From an uncultured Anaerolineae bacterium (GTDB lineage Bacteria; Chloroflexota; Anaerolineae; Anaerolineales; UBA11858), in NCBI GenBank assembly GCA_937893815.1, contig CALCSH010000310.1, positions 1-13,059 on the forward strand: a stretch of 13,059 nt of DNA, given 5' to 3'. Of this stretch, positions 1-6,557 are shown piece after piece (position 1 is the stretch's first letter; the number at the start of each line of letters is the position of its first letter). The position numbers and the translations under genes are program-made. Below the pieces are notes generated by a model. That model was given only the letters and a program-made list of their open reading frames with translations, ran no database searches and was not told the DNA's origin.

Positions 1-139
1 GCTCTTCGGCGGCCATTTCTTCTGTGGCGGCTGGCTCTTCGACAGCCGGTTCTTCCGCCGCCGGTTGGCAGGCTGCCAACAACATGGAAGATACGATCAA
101 CAGAGTGATCAATATCCAAGCAATATTTTTAATCTTCAT
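1..139 (-). CDS. Lipoprotein N-terminus, probable ABC substrate-binding protein (partial)
   Basis: Only the first 46 codons lie in the window; the rest runs off the left edge. The product starts MKIKNIAWILITLLIV, a lysine-bearing n-region and hydrophobic core, and ends its signal peptide in a lipobox L-A-A-C with Cys at about residue 22. A linker rich in Pro, Ala and Glu follows. This is the usual start of a lipid-anchored extracellular binding protein in Gram-positive-like or monoderm bacteria such as Chloroflexota. An AGGAGA ribosome site lies just upstream of the ATG. It follows the ROK regulator gene in the same direction after 129 bp, so it probably opens a transporter operon under that regulator. 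Calling it a sugar-binding protein is inference from context; the sequence itself shows only a lipoprotein. Confidence 0.75.
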   Translation of the reverse strand, partial: MKIKNIAWILITLLIVSSMLLAACQPAAEEPAVEEPAATEEMAAEE

Positions 140-212
140 CGGTCTTCTTTCTCCTAATGCGATCAGTGAATGAATATTTATTGGTAAACACATCAAACGG
201 ATTCCCAGGCAC

Positions 213-222
213 CACCTCCTTT
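213..222 (-). promoter_or_regulatory. Shine-Dalgarno-like element far upstream of the lipoprotein start
   Basis: On the minus strand this reads AAAGGAGGTG, a near-full complement of the 16S rRNA 3' end, but it lies about 74 nt before the lipoprotein ATG, which has its own AGGAGA site. No start codon stands at a usable distance. The same decamer sits about 72 nt before the fused binding-protein gene at 10667. This resembles the 5' stabilising Shine-Dalgarno element described for Bacillus cry3A mRNA. That role here is inference. Confidence 0.45.
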
Positions 223-268
223 ATTTTTTTATTTTCGAATGACCTGCGCGAAATTCAAATGCGAAAGT

Positions 269-1546
269 CTATTCATGATTCAGTTCCGTTTTGGGTTCGG
301 TTATCGTACAGAGTGCGATAGATAGTGCCTGAACGACAGATCCCATACTGGTTGATCTTCGCCCAAGGGTGGCGGCTGTGATACGTAGAGTATTGACGGC
401 AGCCTCAAGGCTGCGTTTGCGCACGGAACTGCGAATGGGCTCCAGAAATAGATCTCCCATTCTGGCAACGCCACCCCCGATAATTACCATACCGGGGTTG
501 ACGATATTGATTAAGCTCGCGATAGCGATACCCAAGTACTCACCGGCTTCAGCGATGATTTCCTGAGCAAAAATATCCCCCATTTGGGCGGCTGAGGCCA
601 CATCGATGGCAGACATCGCCTCAACGGGTTTGACCAACGCCAATTGAGTCCGTGGCCGCCCTTGTTGAATGGCCAATTTTGCTCTCTCGGCAATTGCGCG
701 TCCACCCGCCAGGGCTTCAAGGCATCCGACATTTCCACAGGTACAGAGCGGGCCTTGATCGTTAATCGTGATATGTCCAATTTCGCCCGCGCTTCCGGTT
801 GCCCCGCGATAAACCTGACCATTGATCAGTAAACCAGCGCCAACACCATAACCAACTTTGATGTAAAGCAGATAGGGTTCGCCGCGTCCCGCTCCATAGG
901 CCCACTCGCCTAGCGCACCCAACTCAGCATCGTTATTCAAGGCTACCGGGCAATTCCAGAGAGTGGTAAGGTGATCGCGAATTGGAAAATGATCCCAACC
1001 CGGCATAATCGGCGGAGCGATGACCGCCCCAGCTTGTTCAACAACCGGGCCAGGCACGCCAACACCAATCGCGCGAATATCTCCGAGACTTAGGTTGGCC
1101 GTTTCTATAAGCTGACACAGGAGTTCATCAACTTGGGGCAGGCAAATTTCGGGGCCTTTTTTGACATCAAAACCAACTACAATTTCATCTAAAACCTGCG
1201 CCGACAAATCAGCCAAAACCAAACCGAGATGTGTAGCGCCAATATCTACCCCCACAACATATCCGTTTTGCGGATTGATCCCCAAGAGCTTGGAACGACG
1301 CCCCCCGGTTACAGGCCCAGTAGAAGTTTCGCGCACAACTCCTAACTCCATTAAGTCATTAATAATCGAGGTAATTGCAGCTCGACTTAGGCCCAACTCA
1401 CGCGCCAACCCAGCCCGCGAGATTCCTTCTGAAGTGAAGCGAATCAGATTAAGAACGGAATGTTTGTTAGATTCCTTAATCTTCAGGGTCGGTAGTAATC
1501 CATTTGGCGATAACAAATCCCACTCCATTGTGAAATATCGAACCAA
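269..1546 (-). CDS. ROK-family transcriptional regulator (NagC/Mlc/XylR type)
   Basis: The 425-residue product has a winged helix-turn-helix at about residues 27-80 and a sugar-kinase-like ROK domain from about 97 to the end. Visible ROK marks are the phosphate motif DIGATH (101-106), the acidic residue in NNDAELG (D206) that acts as base in ROK kinases, and the zinc site formed by H258 with C268, C270 and C275 in a CxCGxxGCLE motif. Length and order match ROK repressors that bind a sugar or sugar phosphate and release DNA. The start is uncertain. The full frame begins at a TTG (1546) with AGGTGA about 12 nt upstream, while an in-frame ATG lies six codons in (1528) with no clear ribosome site. 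It is divergent from the aldolase gene and upstream of a lipoprotein gene, so both are likely targets. Confidence 0.9.
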   Translation of the reverse strand: MVRYFTMEWDLLSPNGLLPTLKIKESNKHSVLNLIRFTSEGISRAGLARELGLSRAAITSIINDLMELGVVRETSTGPVTGGRRSKLLGINPQNGYVVGVDIGATHLGLVLADLSAQVLDEIVVGFDVKKGPEICLPQVDELLCQLIETANLSLGDIRAIGVGVPGPVVEQAGAVIAPPIMPGWDHFPIRDHLTTLWNCPVALNNDAELGALGEWAYGAGRGEPYLLYIKVGYGVGAGLLINGQVYRGATGSAGEIGHITINDQGPLCTCGNVGCLEALAGGRAIAERAKLAIQQGRPRTQLALVKPVEAMSAIDVASAAQMGDIFAQEIIAEAGEYLGIAIASLINIVNPGMVIIGGGVARMGDLFLEPIRSSVRKRSLEAAVNTLRITAATLGRRSTSMGSVVQALSIALCTITEPKTELNHE

Positions 1547-1600
1547 ATTCTGGCAAAATCACCTAATATCTACAGAGAATTAGCGAAAAAGAGCCTGATA

Positions 1601-1629
1601 AGTATAGACATTCTAGGTTGTTTTGTCAA
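1601..1629 (-). promoter_or_regulatory. Sigma70-like promoter of the ROK gene
   Basis: The minus strand reads TTGACA (1629-1624), a 17-bp spacer, then TATACT (1606-1601). The -35 is a perfect consensus and the -10 matches 5 of 6. Transcription would start near 1594, giving a leader of about 48 nt before the TTG start. Confidence 0.75.
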
Positions 1630-1687
1630 GTTGCCTAACGAAATATTTTCTATTTGTTCGATTGTTTAATTATTCAGGGGTTTACAG

Positions 1688-1699
1688 GTTCAATTGAAC
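1688..1699. repeat. 12-bp perfect palindrome, candidate operator
   Basis: GTTCAATTGAAC is a perfect 12-bp palindrome between the two divergent promoters. It is about 60 bp upstream of the ROK -35 and 45 bp upstream of the aldolase -35. It could be a regulator half-site or chance; no second copy was seen in the window. Confidence 0.35.
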
Positions 1700-1743
1700 G
1701 CCGTAAAGAAGAAACGGTGCATTCGTGGAATTTGGTGATTAGA

Positions 1744-1772
1744 TTGATAAATGAACTATCTGGGGTTATGAT
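1744..1772 (+). promoter_or_regulatory. Sigma70-like promoter of the aldolase gene
   Basis: TTGATA (1744-1749), a 17-bp spacer and TATGAT (1767-1772) each match consensus at 5 of 6 positions. Transcription would begin near 1779, about 43 nt before the aldolase ATG. This also argues against the long in-frame extension of that gene back to 1654, because its early codons would lie upstream of the start of transcription. Confidence 0.7.
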
Positions 1773-1787
1773 ACTGCGATATGCAGT
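1773..1787. promoter_or_regulatory. Inverted repeat over the aldolase transcription start
   Basis: ACTGC and GCAGT, separated by 5 bp, begin at the base after the -10 box and cover the expected transcription start. A repressor bound here would block initiation, so this is the best-placed operator for the divergent ROK protein. The repeat is short and the link to ROK is inference. Confidence 0.4.
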
Positions 1788-1807
1788 CTGGATAAAACGA
1801 TCATCTC

Positions 1808-1813
1808 AAAGGA
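1808..1813 (+). promoter_or_regulatory. Ribosome site fixing the aldolase start
   Basis: AAAGGA lies 8 nt before the ATG at 1822. It supports this start over the ATG at 1654, 56 codons upstream, whose extension shows no family similarity. Confidence 0.7.
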
Positions 1814-1821
1814 ATACGTTT

Positions 1822-2721
1822 ATGTCAAAACACGATCTGGCTGGTGTTTATGTTGCATCCATCACCCCGCTACAACAGGATTACTCCCCCGATGTTGAAG
1901 CAATCCCAGAATTGATGCGCTTTTTTGCAGGACGCGGATGCCACGGAGCATTATTGCTAGGGACAACCGGAGAGGGGCCTTCATTCTCTCCCTCGGAGAG
2001 GATTGCCATATTTGAAGCGGCAACAACCATCAAAGATTCGCACCCCGATTTTCGTCTGTTGGCGGGGACCGGTACTCCCAGTCTCGATGAAAGCCGGTTA
2101 CTCAATCGTGCAGCATTTGATCTGGGATACGATGGCGTCGTTATGCTACCGCCATACTACTTCCGCAAAGCCAGCGAAGATGGTCTTTTTAACTGGTTCA
2201 GGCAGATTATTCAACAATCCATTCCCTTGGATGGCGCTCTTTTTGGGTACCATATTCCTGGTGTTTCCGGGGTAGCGCTCTCGCAAGATTTGCTGGCGCG
2301 TCTGAAAGATGCATTCCCTGATCAATTTGCCGGTATCAAAGATTCGTCCGGCGATCCACGCCACGCCGAACAAATCGGGGAGCGTTTTGGCACATCTCTG
2401 ACTGTACTAACCGGCAGCGACCGTTTACTCAGCCACGCGCTCCAAAATCATGCGGCAGGTTGTATTACGGCGATGGCAAATTTCGCTTCCCCTCAATTGA
2501 GAATCGTATGGGATGCCTATCAACACGGCGAAGAAGACCCCGCTACACAAACTCAAATTAGTGCCTGGCGTTCTGTGATGGAAAATTATCAGCCCTACGC
2601 GCCAACCCTAAAGGCTTTGTTGAGCAAAGCTTACTCCATGCCGCGTTGGCCCGTATGCCCCCCATTGGCAGATATACCGGAAGATGCCGCAGACACGGCC
2701 TATCAAGAGCTTTTCGGGTAA
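1822..2721 (+). CDS. DapA/NanA-superfamily class I aldolase (sugar-acid type)
   Basis: The 299-residue product has the usual length for this TIM-barrel family, which cleaves or forms 2-keto acids through a lysine Schiff base. Visible marks are GTTGEG (48-53), which binds the keto-acid carboxylate, the catalytic tyrosine in YHIPG (Y143), and the Schiff-base lysine in FAGIKDSSGD (K173). In true dihydrodipicolinate synthases the tyrosine motif continues with an arginine that binds the second carboxylate. Here the stretch is YHIPGVSG, as in N-acetylneuraminate lyase and KDG aldolase, so a lysine-biosynthesis role is unlikely. The substrate is probably a 2-keto-3-deoxy sugar acid or similar, but it cannot be named from sequence. 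The gene is divergent from the ROK regulator, which fits induction by its pathway sugar. No partner gene follows on the same strand. Confidence 0.88.
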   Translation: MSKHDLAGVYVASITPLQQDYSPDVEAIPELMRFFAGRGCHGALLLGTTGEGPSFSPSERIAIFEAATTIKDSHPDFRLLAGTGTPSLDESRLLNRAAFDLGYDGVVMLPPYYFRKASEDGLFNWFRQIIQQSIPLDGALFGYHIPGVSGVALSQDLLARLKDAFPDQFAGIKDSSGDPRHAEQIGERFGTSLTVLTGSDRLLSHALQNHAAGCITAMANFASPQLRIVWDAYQHGEEDPATQTQISAWRSVMENYQPYAPTLKALLSKAYSMPRWPVCPPLADIPEDAADTAYQELFG

Positions 2722-2740
2722 ACACGAAACTGTACCGATT

Positions 2741-2820
2741 AATTTCGCTCCAAACCGTTGAGTCGACAGGATAACTGAGTAAAAACTAATCGCTGTCTCT
2801 TGGCGATTTGGAGCGAAATT
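2741..2820. repeat. 80-bp element bounded by 14-bp inverted repeats
   Basis: AATTTCGCTCCAAA (2741-2754) and its exact complement TTTGGAGCGAAATT (2807-2820) bound a 52-bp centre that has a second inner pair, GACAG (2765-2769) and CTGTC (2793-2797). It fills the gap between two convergent genes. No T-run follows on either strand, so it is not a standard intrinsic terminator. It could be a small palindromic repeat of REP or MITE type, or a hairpin protecting both 3' ends. Confidence 0.6.
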
Positions 2821-2826
2821 CTCTCA

Positions 2827-4413
2827 TCATTGGGATGGGTAAGGGCTGGGGATTTCAACTTGGAGAACAAAGCCCCCACCCGGCGGCACCTCCAAATTCA
2901 TTGCTCCCCCCAAAAGCGCCGTCCGCTCGCTGATACCGACCAATCCAAAGTGTTTATGCGCCGTTAGATACGCAAGGTCTGGTGGAATTTCAAAGCCTTG
3001 CCCATCATCCACAATGCGGATGAGCAAATTATCTGCAGGTGTACGTTGCAAGGTTAGAAATACATTTTGAGCGGTGGCATGCTTGCTGATATTATTTAGT
3101 CCCTCCTGAATGATCCGAAAGACCGATATTTCAGTGGTATCCGGCAAGCGGCCCAGCCGGGGATCAATCTCCACATGAAAGCTTATTCGGGTTCTGTCTC
3201 CCCATTCCTGAATATGCGAGCGAATCGCTGAAGACAATCCGTGATTATCAATCGTTGGCGGGCGCAAATCTCGGCAGAGTTGGCGCAAATCGCCAACAAC
3301 TTGCCGTATTCCCTCGCGGATTGCCTTTAACTCGATGCGCTGCTCGTCCGAGCTTTCATTATTCTCGGTTTCTTCCAGATGGTAATTGACACTGAGTAAA
3401 TCCTGCAGCACTAAGTCGTGCAATTCGCGCGCCAGGGCTTTGCGTTCCTCTTCACGCTTGGTCAGCAGACGTCTTTGGGTTTCCTGCAACGCTGTATTCA
3501 ATCGGTCAAGAGCCTGCACTTGCTCGCTTAATTTATTAATCAGTTGGCGGTTGAGTGTATCGCTGGCTTCCAGATTTTCGTGCAATTCGGCTTGCTTTCG
3601 AAAAAGTTCTTCGGTTTGTTGTTGAGCAGCATGGTAACTCTCGAGCGCCCAAATAACAGGCGTAACCTGCTCGGGGTTGCTGCCCCCCACGACCAGTTCA
3701 ACAATTTCACGCGGTGTGCAATCAGTCGTTTGCTGATCAGCCGATAGTTTCCCCTGATATAGAACCAGAATGCGGTCTGTTATATTAAACAAGTGTTTTA
3801 AATTTTCACTGCTAATAATGACGCCCATCCCCTCCCTGGCCATCTTCTTGATATGCGCCAGAATCACTTCCTGATGGTGAAAGCTGAGGTTGGACAACAC
3901 ATCATCCATTAGTAACAATCTCGGAGACTGGCACAAAGACCGCGCCAACACAACCAGTTGGCGCTGTTCATCATTCAAATCCGCTGTTTTTTTCTGCAGC
4001 ATGCTGGAGGGAAGATCTAAATCTGCCAATAAATTTCTGGCTTGGCGGTACATGCGTTTCACCAACGGAATACCAATCGCAGCCGGCCAACAAATCTCAC
4101 GGCCCAGAAAAATATTATGAACAACATCAAGCTGCTCTACAATCTGTGGAGTTTGGTAAACCAACTCGACTCCATTCTGGCGGGCCTGCCCATAAGACGT
4201 AAATCGCACCGGCTGACCTTCCAGATAGATTTTTCCAGCCGTCGCATGGTTAGCGCCCCCGATCAAATGCAATAGTGACGATTTCCCTGCGCCGCGCCGT
4301 CCCACCAAACCGATAATTTCACCGCGTTTCATGGCGAAGGCGATATCATCTAACACCTTCAGATTACCATACGATTTCGACAGGGATTGTACTTCCAGCA
4401 AAATTTCTGACAT
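2827..4413 (-). CDS. ABC ATPase-histidine kinase fusion protein
   Basis: This 528-residue soluble protein joins two families not normally in one chain. Residues 1-245 form a sugar-importer ATPase domain: Walker A GRRGAGKSS (38-46, K44) and Q-loop Q87 are intact, but the LSGGQ signature reads LNDEQ (146-150), Walker B ends MDD (169-171) instead of DE, and the switch histidine is replaced by serine (about S202). Residues 255-325 look like a coiled coil. Residues 325-528 are a NarL/DesK-type kinase: phospho-acceptor H332 in RELHDLVLQ, N-box NNISKHA (440-446), G1 DDGQGF (469-474) and G2 GLVGISER (490-497). No membrane segment is present. The gene lies 102 bp after the CUT2 permease gene, beyond a terminator, so it probably depends on read-through. 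The likely partner is the regulator at 11129. Binding ATP without efficient hydrolysis, as a transport sensor, is inference. Confidence 0.9.
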   Translation of the reverse strand: MSEILLEVQSLSKSYGNLKVLDDIAFAMKRGEIIGLVGRRGAGKSSLLHLIGGANHATAGKIYLEGQPVRFTSYGQARQNGVELVYQTPQIVEQLDVVHNIFLGREICWPAAIGIPLVKRMYRQARNLLADLDLPSSMLQKKTADLNDEQRQLVVLARSLCQSPRLLLMDDVLSNLSFHHQEVILAHIKKMAREGMGVIISSENLKHLFNITDRILVLYQGKLSADQQTTDCTPREIVELVVGGSNPEQVTPVIWALESYHAAQQQTEELFRKQAELHENLEASDTLNRQLINKLSEQVQALDRLNTALQETQRRLLTKREEERKALARELHDLVLQDLLSVNYHLEETENNESSDEQRIELKAIREGIRQVVGDLRQLCRDLRPPTIDNHGLSSAIRSHIQEWGDRTRISFHVEIDPRLGRLPDTTEISVFRIIQEGLNNISKHATAQNVFLTLQRTPADNLLIRIVDDGQGFEIPPDLAYLTAHKHFGLVGISERTALLGGAMNLEVPPGGGFVLQVEIPSPYPSQ

Positions 4414-4447
4414 ATTTCTATTCTACTTCATAATTCGGATGATAAAA

Positions 4448-4485
4448 AAAGGGGGATAGGCGCAGTTGCGCGCCTATCCCCCTTT
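4448..4485 (-). terminator. Strong intrinsic terminator after the transporter operon
   Basis: A perfect 16-bp stem (arms 4448-4463 and 4470-4485) with a 6-nt loop is followed on the minus strand by seven T residues. It lies 30 bp past the CUT2 permease stop and 34 bp before the ATPase-kinase ATG. It should end most transporter transcripts and leave the kinase gene to read-through. Confidence 0.9.
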
Positions 4486-4515
4486 CGGGAAGATTCAAGC
4501 TTAATCGAGGAGGGC

Positions 4516-5700
4516 CTATTTCCCGGTGTTGCGGGTGGCAACATCAAAGATGACCGCGGCGGCAAGCACAATCGCTCTGACAATATACTGATAGGAAATA
4601 TCTATGCCCATCAGGTTCATGCCGCTGGTGAGGGAGGTCATTACCAATGCGCCAATAATTGCCCCGGTAACTTTGCCAACGCCGCCTGCCGCGGATACAC
4701 CGCCCACGAAAGCGGCCGCGATGGCATCCAGTTCAAATAATGTCCCCGCCATTGTAGTAGCCGATTGCAAACGGGATGCAAATAGAATGCCCGATAAAGC
4801 GGATAACATGCCCATCGAGCCAAAAACTACATGTGTTAATCGCTTGACGCTGATACCACTCAACTCCGCCGCCTCTGGGTTGCCACCTACGGCGTAAATA
4901 TGTCTGCCGAGGACAGTCTTTGTGGTAATGAAATTATAGATAATCACGACAACCAATACGACGACGGCAGTCCATGAGAGTCCCTGGTATCCGGCGAGCA
5001 GCCAGGCGATGCCACCAATTAAACCAGAGACAAACACCAGTTTCAGGGCGAACATCTCGAATGACATCACTTCAAATTCATAGCTTTTCATCTTTCTACG
5101 ATTGGCAATCTCGTTCGTGACATACAGAATGATGCCGAGAAAACCCAGGATCAGGGTAATTTTATGGATTCCTGGCAAAATTCCGAAATCGGGAATATCG
5201 GGAATAAAACCATTACCAATGGCGTTAAAGGCCGCATTTGGAATAATAATTGTTCCCGTACTTCTGGTAATCAGTTGGATTGCACCGCGGTAGCCCAGCC
5301 AACCTGCGAGCGTGGCAACAAAGGATGGAATACCCATTTGTGCTACCAAGAAAGAGGTAAGCAGACCTGCCAGAATACCAAGTACCAACACCACCATGAT
5401 CGCCGCATATACAGGCAGGTGCCAGGAAACCAGGGCGATGGCCGCTACTGCACCCAGGAAGCCTGCGAGAAACCCTACCGATAAATCGATATGCCGAATC
5501 ACGATGACTAGAGTCATCCCAACCGCCAACACAGCGATATAGCCGGTCTGATTTACCAAGTTGACGATATTTCGTGATGAGATAAATATCCCGTTTGTTG
5601 TAACGGTAAAAGTCGCCATAATGATAAACAGGGCGATAAACATACCGTATTCACGGATATTTTCGCGCACTAATGTTTGAGCGTTTTTGATGAATGACAT
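4516..5700 (-). CDS. CUT2-type sugar ABC permease (XylH/GguB/RbsC family)
   Basis: The 394-residue protein is strongly hydrophobic with about ten predicted membrane segments. It carries the BPD_transp_2 family pattern, including HIDLSVG after the second hydrophobic stretch and the cytoplasmic GRHIYAVGGNPEAAELSGI loop that contacts the ATPase. The length matches XylH and GguB (about 393-398) rather than RbsC (about 320). The start is set at 5700 because GAGGAG lies 7 nt upstream; the frame extends to 5757 but that would overlap the ATPase gene and lacks a ribosome site. It would import a monosaccharide together with the xylose-type half of the fused binding protein and the ATPase encoded 19 bp upstream. 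It is the last gene before the terminator. The exact sugar is unknown. Confidence 0.92.
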   Translation of the reverse strand: MSFIKNAQTLVRENIREYGMFIALFIIMATFTVTTNGIFISSRNIVNLVNQTGYIAVLAVGMTLVIVIRHIDLSVGFLAGFLGAVAAIALVSWHLPVYAAIMVVLVLGILAGLLTSFLVAQMGIPSFVATLAGWLGYRGAIQLITRSTGTIIIPNAAFNAIGNGFIPDIPDFGILPGIHKITLILGFLGIILYVTNEIANRRKMKSYEFEVMSFEMFALKLVFVSGLIGGIAWLLAGYQGLSWTAVVVLVVVIIYNFITTKTVLGRHIYAVGGNPEAAELSGISVKRLTHVVFGSMGMLSALSGILFASRLQSATTMAGTLFELDAIAAAFVGGVSAAGGVGKVTGAIIGALVMTSLTSGMNLMGIDISYQYIVRAIVLAAAVIFDVATRNTGK

Positions 5701-5707
5701 CTTGAAA

Positions 5708-5713
5708 CTCCTC
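5708..5713 (-). promoter_or_regulatory. Ribosome site fixing the CUT2 permease start
   Basis: On the minus strand this reads GAGGAG, 7 nt before the ATG at 5700, within the 19-bp gap after the ATPase stop. It decides for the shorter start. Confidence 0.8.
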
Positions 5714-5719
5714 GGCCTG

Positions 5720-6520
5720 TCAGGCAACTTCTTCTTCGCTAAAATCATCGCGGGCACCGACCATATATGCTACCACCTGTTCGCGAAATTCATGGATATC
5801 GCCCACTACGGGAGTGTCGGAAACTTTACGTCCATGACGCAATACGATCATCCGGTCGCTCACCTGATAGATATCTTCCAAACGGTGGCTGATGATAATA
5901 ATCGACGAGCCTTGGGACTTGAGTTCCCTCACCAAATCGAGCACCTTATCAATGGCAGCCACACTCAGGGCTGCCGTCGGCTCATCCATGATGATAACTT
6001 TGGCGTTGAAGGCGGTGGCGCGCGCGATGGCTACGGCCTGACGTTGGCCACCAGACAATCGCTCCACTTTTAAACGTACCGATGAGATGTCGATTTTAAG
6101 ACGGTTTAGCAGGTGTTTGGTTTCCTGTTCCATGTGACGATTGTCCATCACGCCAATTGGCCCCAATTTTACCCGCACCGCTTCACGTCCCAAAAATACA
6201 TTAGCAGCCACATCCAGATTATTTGCGAGGGCATAATCTTGATAAACCATTTCAATACCCATACGGCGGGCATCCATGGGATTGTTAACATGCGCTTTTT
6301 TGCCATCAATGAGGATTTCGCCTCCATCAGGAATATACGCCCCACTGAGCACTTTCATCAAAGTAGATTTACCTGCGGCATTATCTCCCATCAATCCAAT
6401 AACTTCGTTAGCGTGTAATGCCAGATCCACTCCGCGCAATGCCTGAACGGCGCCGAAATTCTTCTTGATATTTCGCATTTCGACTATGGGTGTTGTATCT
6501 GCTGTAGTTTTCATCGACAC
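5720..6520 (-). CDS. Single-domain CUT2-type sugar ABC ATPase (FrcA-like)
   Basis: The 266-residue ATPase powers the sugar importer from the cytoplasmic face. All catalytic motifs are intact: Walker A GDNAAGKST (45-53), Q-loop Q94, signature LSGGQ (155-159), Walker B IIMDEPT (E180) and the switch histidine in IISHRL (H212). Most CUT2 ATPases (RbsA, XylG, GguA) are about 500 residues with two tandem ATPase domains; this one has a single domain like FrcA. It must therefore dimerise with itself or with another chain, and the ATPase-kinase fusion at 2827 is an obvious candidate because the two share NIFLGRE/NVFLGRE and VYQ segments. A GTG at 6520 has GGGAGA at good spacing; an in-frame ATG two codons on (6514) is also possible. 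It lies 37 bp after the MalG-type permease and 19 bp before the CUT2 permease. Confidence 0.93.
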   Translation of the reverse strand: MSMKTTADTTPIVEMRNIKKNFGAVQALRGVDLALHANEVIGLMGDNAAGKSTLMKVLSGAYIPDGGEILIDGKKAHVNNPMDARRMGIEMVYQDYALANNLDVAANVFLGREAVRVKLGPIGVMDNRHMEQETKHLLNRLKIDISSVRLKVERLSGGQRQAVAIARATAFNAKVIIMDEPTAALSVAAIDKVLDLVRELKSQGSSIIIISHRLEDIYQVSDRMIVLRHGRKVSDTPVVGDIHEFREQVVAYMVGARDDFSEEEVA

Positions 6521-6557
6521 ATTCTTTCTCCCGGAAATTGTAGTGAAGGTAGTATGC

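Noticed and set aside
231..255. ATTTTCG-N11-CGAAATT inverted repeat as a ROK operator for the lipoprotein gene
   Set aside because: Only about five arm bases pair cleanly, it overlaps the end region of the ROK gene's 3' flank, and no similar site occurs at the ROK/aldolase promoters.
1654..1821. N-terminal 56-codon extension of the aldolase
   Set aside because: It has no family similarity, lies partly upstream of the predicted transcription start, and the ATG at 1822 has a good AAAGGA site.
2741..2820. Bidirectional intrinsic terminator or integron attC site
   Set aside because: No T-run follows either arm, the loop is too long for a simple terminator, and the core sites of attC are absent. 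Kept only as an unexplained repeat.
5701..5757. Longer start for the CUT2 permease
   Set aside because: It would overlap the upstream ATPase gene by 38 bp and lacks a ribosome site, while the ATG at 5700 has GAGGAG at 7 nt.
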